Source: a virus
Strand: one strand, 5' to 3'
Length of the DNA stretch: 35,695 nucleotides
IMG/VR virus record: IMGVR_UViG_3300021389_000068
Coordinates: 1-35,695 of that record
Every line of letters starts with the position of its first letter. The first letter of the stretch is position 1. The position numbers were made by a program, and so were the translations under genes. This document shows positions 30,908 through 35,695 of the stretch, piece after piece. Below the pieces are notes generated by a model that was not told the origin of the DNA, searched no databases, and saw nothing but the letters and a program-made list of their open reading frames with translations.

Positions 30908-31077
30908 TGGCATTAAGTAGAATAGGAAAAAGTATAGGATTTAAAATTACACTGAAGACTGTAACTGCAAATACAACTATCGAGGCTACAGAGAACGCGA
31001 TGATAGCAGGACCGATTACAGTTACGAGTGGAGTAACACTGACAGTGAACAGTGGAGGAAGGTTAGTAGTCGTATGA
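30907..31077 (+). CDS. Minimal fibre protein with AGP-type C-terminus
   Basis: The 56-residue protein begins MALSRIGKSIGFKITLKTVT and ends AMIAGPITVTSGVTLTVNSG followed by GRLVVV. It is the smallest of seven genes with this C-terminal module, and almost nothing else is present. It is tightly packed: TAATG overlap with the MEIAQ gene upstream and ATGA overlap with the C1q-like gene downstream, with GGAGG in its own last codons (about 31053) ahead of the next start. Such conserved packing supports that it is a real gene. Confidence 0.75.
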   Translation: MALSRIGKSIGFKITLKTVTANTTIEATENAMIAGPITVTSGVTLTVNSGGRLVVV

Positions 31078-31673
31078 GTACTTTAGGCATTGAAAATATA
31101 GAACATACTAATGGTACTAGTGTAGCAACTGTTGCTAGTGATGGAAAAGTAAGTTTTCCTGCAGGTTTTGGCAATACGCCTTCAACGCCAAATCGACCGG
31201 CCTTCATTGCAACCAGACATGGATCAGACCAAACTGGAATAACTGGAAGTGCCAGTTCTCCGACTACGATGATTTTCACAGATACAAGTGCTCCATTTGG
31301 CATTAATACTGGTAATCATTACAACACAAGTACTGGAATATTTACAGCACCAGTAGCTGGCATTTATTTCTTCTGCTTTAGTGTATTAATTAATAGCGTA
31401 GACAATAGTGATGATCAAATACATATATCAATGGTATATCAGTTTGCAAGTGGTAGTATGGCCGGTCAAACTCAACTTCACTTTTTTTCTAGAACTAATG
31501 GTGAGGCAGCAAATGGAACTTATGGTTATGGTGGATATTTACCTTGGAATGGGTCAATAATGTTTAATATGTTGGAGAATGATACTGTTAAAATGGCCGT
31601 TGGTAGTAATGGTAATATTGGTCTTTATAATGATCGATCTCAAAATCGTTTTCAAGGATTTTTAGTAGGATAA
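31074..31673 (+). CDS. Fibre protein with C1q/TNF-like head ending FLVG
   Basis: The protein has 199 residues. The tag MSTLGIENIEHTNGTSVATV resembles that of 14100 (LGTQSIQHPNGTAAAT), and the head does too: RPAFIATRHGSDQTG, HYNTSTGIFTAPVAGIYFFC, and the final strand NRFQGFLVG. GIFTAPVAGIYFF is a clear C1q-like core strand. The two genes are therefore full-length paralogues separated by 17 kb. Expected to form a trimeric receptor-binding tip. Confidence 0.82.
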   Translation: MSTLGIENIEHTNGTSVATVASDGKVSFPAGFGNTPSTPNRPAFIATRHGSDQTGITGSASSPTTMIFTDTSAPFGINTGNHYNTSTGIFTAPVAGIYFFCFSVLINSVDNSDDQIHISMVYQFASGSMAGQTQLHFFSRTNGEAANGTYGYGGYLPWNGSIMFNMLENDTVKMAVGSNGNIGLYNDRSQNRFQGFLVG

Positions 31674-31677
31674 AGAT

Positions 31678-32136
31678 ATGCCGAGTCAAATAAAAGTAGA
31701 TGAGATTAAAAACGTTGCAGGTCAGTATGAGATCAAGACTGATACTTTCAAAGGACAGACGACTGCGGGTTCTATAACAGTACAAGGTGAAGGTACTGCT
31801 ACAACAAATTTACAACAGGGACTATCAAAGTGTTGGGTAAGATGGAACGGGACTGGCACCGCTGCAAATAATGATAGTTTAGGAGTTTCTAGCATTACTG
31901 ATCATAGTACTGGTACACAATCGCAGACCTTTACAAATGCTTTTAATAATACAGATTTTAGTATTTTAACAGGAATAGGAGAATTAGGTGGAGGTGGTAA
32001 TAGAGGCATAGGCATCCAGATTGCACCAACAACAACAACTACAAAATTTTATACTTTTTATTTTCCCGGTAGTGGAGGTACTACTGTAGATGATGTTGAT
32101 TTAAATTCTGCAGCTTGGCAAGGAGACCTCGCATGA
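31678..32136 (+). CDS. Fibre protein, GDLA family, first of a tandem triplet
   Basis: The protein has 152 residues. The tag MPSQIKVDEIKNVAGQYEIK is followed by FKGQTTAGSITVQGEGTATT, NLQQGLSKCWVRWNGTGTAA, NNDSLGVSSITDHSTG and the C-terminus AAWQGDLA. Three GDLA-family genes lie in tandem here (31678, 32133, 32564) with similar entries and different tips. GGAG at 32122-32125 in the GDLA codons is seven bases before the next ATG, junction ATGA. Probable fibre subunit. Confidence 0.8.
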   Translation: MPSQIKVDEIKNVAGQYEIKTDTFKGQTTAGSITVQGEGTATTNLQQGLSKCWVRWNGTGTAANNDSLGVSSITDHSTGTQSQTFTNAFNNTDFSILTGIGELGGGGNRGIGIQIAPTTTTTKFYTFYFPGSGGTTVDDVDLNSAAWQGDLA

Positions 32137-32567
32137 GTACAATAGTAGGAACAAATATTGAAGTTACAAATATCAAGTATGACTCTGATACGACCTCTAT
32201 GATTATATCGAGTGCTGGTCAGGTTTCTGTAAAAAGTGAAGGACAAGCTAACACAACGAATCTCCAGCAAGGTTTAACAAAGGCATGGTTTACAAGCAAT
32301 AGCTCAATGGCTCTCACAGATTCATTTAATCTTGCATCTGTTACAGATGTCTCTGCTGGACAACTAGGAGTAACTTTTTCAACGGCTTTTGGCAATACAA
32401 CGTATTCTTCAACTGGAAGTTGTAGTACAAATGCAAATATTAATGTTGTAACAAATTGGAATGAAACACTTACTACAACTTTAACTAGATTCGGAATGTT
32501 GCAAGTAAACGGCCAAGCATATACAGATGGTGGGTTAAGCGGCCATATTTGTGGAGATTTAGCATGA
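32133..32567 (+). CDS. Fibre protein, GDLA family, second of triplet
   Basis: The frame reaches an ATG at 32115, but the start at 32133 gives the standard tag (MSTIVGTNIEVTNIKYDSDT), an ATGA junction and a GGAG seven bases before it. The 144-residue protein continues SVKSEGQANTTNLQQGLTKA, FTSNSSMALTDSFNLASVTD and ends GGLSGHICGDLA. GGAG at 32553-32556 again lies seven bases before the next ATG. Presumed fibre subunit; the tag is shared with 29352. Confidence 0.8.
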   Translation: MSTIVGTNIEVTNIKYDSDTTSMIISSAGQVSVKSEGQANTTNLQQGLTKAWFTSNSSMALTDSFNLASVTDVSAGQLGVTFSTAFGNTTYSSTGSCSTNANINVVTNWNETLTTTLTRFGMLQVNGQAYTDGGLSGHICGDLA

Positions 32568-32959
32568 GTACATTAGTTATAGATACTATACAAGGTAAGA
32601 CAGCTGCCGGTTCTATTAACGTTCGTGGTGAAGGTTCGAATAACACAAACTTACAACAAGGTTTAATCAAAGCTTGGGGAAACTTTGATGGAAGTGGTAC
32701 TGTAGGAATTAACGATAGTTTTAATATGGATGCTCTTACGGACAATGGCACAGGTAATTATACTATAAACATAACAAATGATTTTGCAAACGCTCACGGT
32801 TGTATGAGTGGTTACAGTATAATGGACGGATTGTGTTATGGAGATGTTAATAACGTTTCTAGTACAGGAAGTTTTAGAATGAGAGTTGTCGTAGGTTCTA
32901 GTAATAGTTTAATGGATCCAGACGAGTTTCATACACAAATGGCAGGAGATTTAGCATGA
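32564..32959 (+). CDS. Fibre protein, GDLA family, third of triplet
   Basis: The frame is open to an ATG at 32549, but 32564 is preferred (MSTLVIDTIQGKTAAGSINV, ATGA junction, well-spaced GGAG). The 131 residues include NTNLQQGLIKAWGNFDGSGT, SFNMDALTDNGTGNYTINIT and the C-terminus FHTQMAGDLA. It is the most compact family member and close to the canonical motif. GGAG at 32945-32948 is seven bases before the ATG of the next, unrelated gene, so the coupling element works beyond the fibre family. Confidence 0.8.
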   Translation: MSTLVIDTIQGKTAAGSINVRGEGSNNTNLQQGLIKAWGNFDGSGTVGINDSFNMDALTDNGTGNYTINITNDFANAHGCMSGYSIMDGLCYGDVNNVSSTGSFRMRVVVGSSNSLMDPDEFHTQMAGDLA

Positions 32960-33426
32960 CAATTGAAACACCTGAATTTCAGGGAACGCATTTATGGGAG
33001 CGATTACACTGGGCAAAAGAAAAACTTGAGCCTATACAATCTGATTACAGAGTTGTTTGGGAAGATCCAAACGAACCTGATGAACCTGCAAAGGTTACAA
33101 TACCAGATCCTAACTGGCTGGCATGTGCAATGCAAGGTGGAATACTACCACCAGTTCAATCTTATTGGGAACTGAAGAAAGATGAAGCACAACCTGATTT
33201 TAAGAAACATACGAGAGGTTATCTACTACATAATACGCAACCGGTTGATAAGATGACTGAAGAAGAAGCAATAGAATATTTAATTATGAAAGACATACCA
33301 GAACACGTATGGAAAGATTATGATAAGTCTAATCGTAAGAGATTAGTAATTTGTAAAAAACAAAATCTCCCTGGCCATAGAACATGGCGCAATTCATGGA
33401 AGATAAATCAAGAGCTAGTAGCATAA
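32956..33426 (+). CDS. Conserved phage protein of the pre-neck region
   Basis: The 156-residue protein begins MTIETPEFQGTHLWERLHWA and has VVWEDPNEPDEPAKVTIPDP, NWLACAMQGGILPPVQSYWE, TEEEAIEYLIMKDIPEHVW and RTWRNSWKINQELVA. NWLACAxxGGILPPV and the final FRNxW-like segment are patterns I associate with marine T4-like phage proteins of unknown function near fibre genes. It is not built from fibre modules; the Trp-rich, charged composition suggests a soluble accessory factor. The start is an ATGA junction with the GDLA gene. Confidence 0.75.
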   Translation: MTIETPEFQGTHLWERLHWAKEKLEPIQSDYRVVWEDPNEPDEPAKVTIPDPNWLACAMQGGILPPVQSYWELKKDEAQPDFKKHTRGYLLHNTQPVDKMTEEEAIEYLIMKDIPEHVWKDYDKSNRKRLVICKKQNLPGHRTWRNSWKINQELVA

Positions 33427-33436
33427 GGAGATAAGA

Positions 33437-33805
33437 ATGACTACAATGATTCAAGACAAAAATGGTGTAATTGCTGCAACACCATCGTCAGTACCAGACA
33501 GGCATTTTCGAAATGCGTGGATGTTCGATAGTGCACAGACTGCTATCACTGAAGACATTACAGCGGCAAAGGTAATATTTAAAGATAAGATAAGAGAAGT
33601 AAGAGGACCATTACTTACTGCAGAAGATGTTGTATATATGAAAGCTTTAGAAGCGAACGATTCAGATGCAAAAGTAGCAAGTGTTGCAAAGAAAGTTGCA
33701 CTAAGAAATGCACCTGCGGGATCAGCTATTACAAATGCAACTACTATTACTGCTCTGAAAGATGCATGGGATAGCGATGTTTTAGGTGCAAGTCCTTATA
33801 AATAG
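33437..33805 (+). CDS. Conserved small phage protein (HFRNAW family)
   Basis: The 122-residue protein includes MTTMIQDKNGVIAATPSSVP, DRHFRNAWMFDSAQTAITED, AKVIFKDKIREVRGPLLTAE and DVVYMKALEANDSDAKVASV. The order HFRNAW - AK.IxxDxIRxxRxPLL - D.xYMxALE is one I recognise from many marine phages beside fibre and tail genes. It probably assists fibre or tail assembly, but the function is not known. Its last two sense codons and stop (Tyr-Lys-stop, TATAAATAG) are the late promoter of the neck operon, so coding and promoter use are superimposed. Confidence 0.77.
   Translation: MTTMIQDKNGVIAATPSSVPDRHFRNAWMFDSAQTAITEDITAAKVIFKDKIREVRGPLLTAEDVVYMKALEANDSDAKVASVAKKVALRNAPAGSAITNATTITALKDAWDSDVLGASPYK
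33797..33804 (+). promoter_or_regulatory. T4-type late promoter for neck genes
   Basis: TATAAATAG overlaps the end of the preceding gene as its last codons TAT AAA TAG. The ATG of gp13 is 20 bases downstream, with AAGGA as ribosome site. It is expected to drive gp13, gp14 and following tail and neck genes. Confidence 0.78.
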
Positions 33806-33824
33806 AATAAAATAAGGATTCAAC

Positions 33825-34580
33825 ATGGCAGTTCCTAATTCACGTGCAACATTAATAGATTATTGCAAAAGGCGTTTAGGCGAACCTGTAATTGAAATTA
33901 ATGTAGATGAAGATCAACTTGAAGATAGAGTTGATGAATCGCTACAATTTTATCAAGAGTATCATTCAGATGCCACGGTACGCACATTCTTAAAACATTT
34001 AGTAACTGCAGATGATGTTACTAATGAGTACATACCAATACCATCAAACATATTATTTGTTTCAAAGTTACTTCCTTTAACTAGCTCTTTTAATACAAGT
34101 AGAAACTTTTTTGATATTAAATACCAAATGATGTTGAATGATATTGCAGACTTAATGAATTTTGCAGGTGATTTAGCTTACTACGAACAAATGCAACAAT
34201 ACCTGTCATTACTTGATAATAAACTTAATGGACATCCTCAAACACAATTTGCCAGAAGACAGGACAGATTGTATATTTTCGGTGATTTTGCCGATAAAGA
34301 TATTCAAGCTGGAGATTATCTGGTTGCTGAAGTGTATACGATAGTAAATCCTGATACTCACACATCTGTATATAATGATATGTTTGTAAAAGAATATACT
34401 ACTGCACTTATAAAGCAACAGTGGGGAATGAACTTAATTAAGTTTGAAGGTATGCAATTGCCAGGAGGAGTCATTTTAAACGGAAGACAATTATATGATG
34501 ATGCTACTGCAGAAATCGAAAGATTAAGAGAAAGCATGAGATTAGAACAAGAACTTCCACCAGACTTTTTCGTAGGATGA
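33825..34580 (+). CDS. gp13: Neck protein gp13
   Basis: The 251-residue protein begins MAVPNSRATLIDYCKRRLGE followed by PVIEINVDEDQLEDRVDESL and QFYQEYHSDA, an opening highly conserved in gp13 of marine T4-like phages. The end LPGGVILNGRQLYDDATAEI with EELPPDFFVG-like residues (EQELPPDFFVG) is equally typical. In T4, gp13 with gp14 forms the neck that closes the filled head and receives the tail. Position before gp14 and behind a late promoter agrees. AAGGA lies upstream of the ATG. Confidence 0.92.
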   Translation: MAVPNSRATLIDYCKRRLGEPVIEINVDEDQLEDRVDESLQFYQEYHSDATVRTFLKHLVTADDVTNEYIPIPSNILFVSKLLPLTSSFNTSRNFFDIKYQMMLNDIADLMNFAGDLAYYEQMQQYLSLLDNKLNGHPQTQFARRQDRLYIFGDFADKDIQAGDYLVAEVYTIVNPDTHTSVYNDMFVKEYTTALIKQQWGMNLIKFEGMQLPGGVILNGRQLYDDATAEIERLRESMRLEQELPPDFFVG

Positions 34581-34581
34581 T

Positions 34582-35695
34582 ATGGCAACTAATTTATACT
34601 TCAGTCAAAAGGTAAAGTCAGAACAGAACCTGTACGAAGACATCGTAATTGAATCTCTTAAAATGTACGGCCAAGATGTATACTACTTGCCGAGAGATTT
34701 AGTTAACGAAGATCGTATACTAGGCGATGACCCTGAATCAAGTTTTAATTCATCACACGTATTAGAAATGTATATCGAGAACACCGAAGGTTTTGAAGGT
34801 GAAGGAGATTTATTTACACGATTTGGTGTAGAGATACGTGATGAAGCAACGTTTGTAGTATCAAGAAAAAGATGGGAACAAACTGTACAAAGATACGACA
34901 ATGAAATAACATCGACAAGACCGTCTGAAGGTGACTTAATATATTTACCATTATCTAAATCATTATTTCAAATATCTCATGTAGAACATGAGATGCCGTT
35001 TTATCAATTAAGCAACTTACCAGTTTACAAATTAAGATGTCAGTTATTCGAATACACTGGAGAAGATTTAGATACGGGTGTAGATACAATTGATGATATT
35101 GAAAGAAAATACGCGTACAAATATGTACTTACATTAACAAATACACGTGATTCTGCAGAAGCGAGTGTAACTCTTAATAGTGGACAACTCTCAAGTGTTT
35201 CTATCGTAGATAGTGGTAATAATTATTTTACTGCTCCAACCGTGACTATTTCAGATTCTAACGGTGTAGGTGCTGCTATTGTTGCAACAGTGGATAGTAA
35301 CAGTGGTGAAATTAATGGTCTTACTATTACTAACCCGGGTACTGGTTACACTAATCCAACAATAGTGTTCTCATCACCAGCTCCAACTCAATTTGAAATC
35401 GGTGAAACTATAATAACACCGACAGGCGATACCAATATGAGAGCTGAAGTAGCTAAATACTCAGACTCTGATGATAAGCTACACTTAATACATGCAGGTG
35501 CAGACGATGGTGTATTCCACACATTTAATGTCGGTAAGAGGGTTGTTGGATTAAAGACGGGTGCAGGCGGAGTTATTAATTTAGTAGTAGAAGATAATCA
35601 GCTTTCTCAGAATGAACAAAATACTGATTTTAGTACAGGTACAGATTTTATAGACTTTTCAGAAAATAACCCGTTTGGAGATGTGAGTAACAACT
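34582..35695 (+). CDS. gp14: Neck protein gp14, 3' end outside window
   Basis: The gene starts at ATG 34582, one base after the gp13 stop, with AGGA in the gp13 end. MATNLYFSQKVKSEQNLYED, YGQDVYYLPRDLVNEDRILG and NTEGFEGEGDLFTRFGVEIR are diagnostic of gp14 in marine T4-like phages. The 371 visible codons already exceed T4 gp14 (about 256 residues). Residues about 200-275 form an extra beta-repeat segment (YFTAPTVTISDSNGVGAAI, then NPGTGYTNPTIVFSSP) of a type found in other marine phage virion proteins. The frame remains open at the window edge. Confidence 0.92.
   Translation, partial: MATNLYFSQKVKSEQNLYEDIVIESLKMYGQDVYYLPRDLVNEDRILGDDPESSFNSSHVLEMYIENTEGFEGEGDLFTRFGVEIRDEATFVVSRKRWEQTVQRYDNEITSTRPSEGDLIYLPLSKSLFQISHVEHEMPFYQLSNLPVYKLRCQLFEYTGEDLDTGVDTIDDIERKYAYKYVLTLTNTRDSAEASVTLNSGQLSSVSIVDSGNNYFTAPTVTISDSNGVGAAIVATVDSNSGEINGLTITNPGTGYTNPTIVFSSPAPTQFEIGETIITPTGDTNMRAEVAKYSDSDDKLHLIHAGADDGVFHTFNVGKRVVGLKTGAGGVINLVVEDNQLSQNEQNTDFSTGTDFIDFSENNPFGDVSNN

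Overview
The window is a late, virion-structural segment of a marine T4-like myovirus, probably one infecting an AT-rich bacterioplankton host such as SAR11 or a picocyanobacterium. The host is inference. The T4-like assignment rests on two neck-protein genes at the right end (gp13, and gp14 cut by the window edge), on T4-type late promoters (TATAAATA), and on many protein modules that recur in marine T4-like phages. I found no tRNA, rRNA, CRISPR array, integrase or transposase. I count 54 coding regions with almost no spacer. Four were too short or too incomplete for a routine ORF list and were found by reading: 13700-13876, 16732-16911, 30907-31077 and the open-ended gp14 at 34582.

Layout. 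(1) 1-1364, plus strand: the end of a virion structural protein and a conserved small protein. (2) 1341-5287, minus strand: a compact, very AT-rich five-gene modification cassette with a radical SAM/SPASM-like protein, three DxD glycosyltransferase-like proteins and a SAM methyltransferase, read from its own late promoter. (3) 5288-5383: a spacer with two divergent late promoters. (4) 5384-11568: a small beta-sandwich structural protein and a 1939-residue repetitive fibre with an embedded cupredoxin-like domain. (5) 11568-33805: a run of 43 small plus-strand genes, about 33 of them fibre-like proteins. These combine a short recurring N-terminal tag with one of about eight recurring C-terminal modules. 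Small assembly-chaperone-like and accessory proteins are interspersed. (6) 33825 to the end: gp13 and gp14.

How the parts fit. TATAAATAG elements at 5322, 16916, 20837, 28076 and 33797 divide the plus strand into late transcription units, and two units open with paralogous gene pairs. Inside a unit, genes are joined by ATGA or TAATG overlaps. In two module families the conserved C-terminal peptide (MEIAQ/G or GDLA) is written in codons that contain GGAG, so the last codons of one fibre gene are also the Shine-Dalgarno site of the next. Each gene is thus a nearly self-contained cassette, and near-identical DNA at tag and module ends could let cassettes be gained, lost or swapped. I consider this array, with its late-expressed glycosylation-type neighbour, the most interesting system here: a host-recognition repertoire plus possible decoration of virion or cell surface. 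Individual functions in the array are inferred from motif resemblance only.
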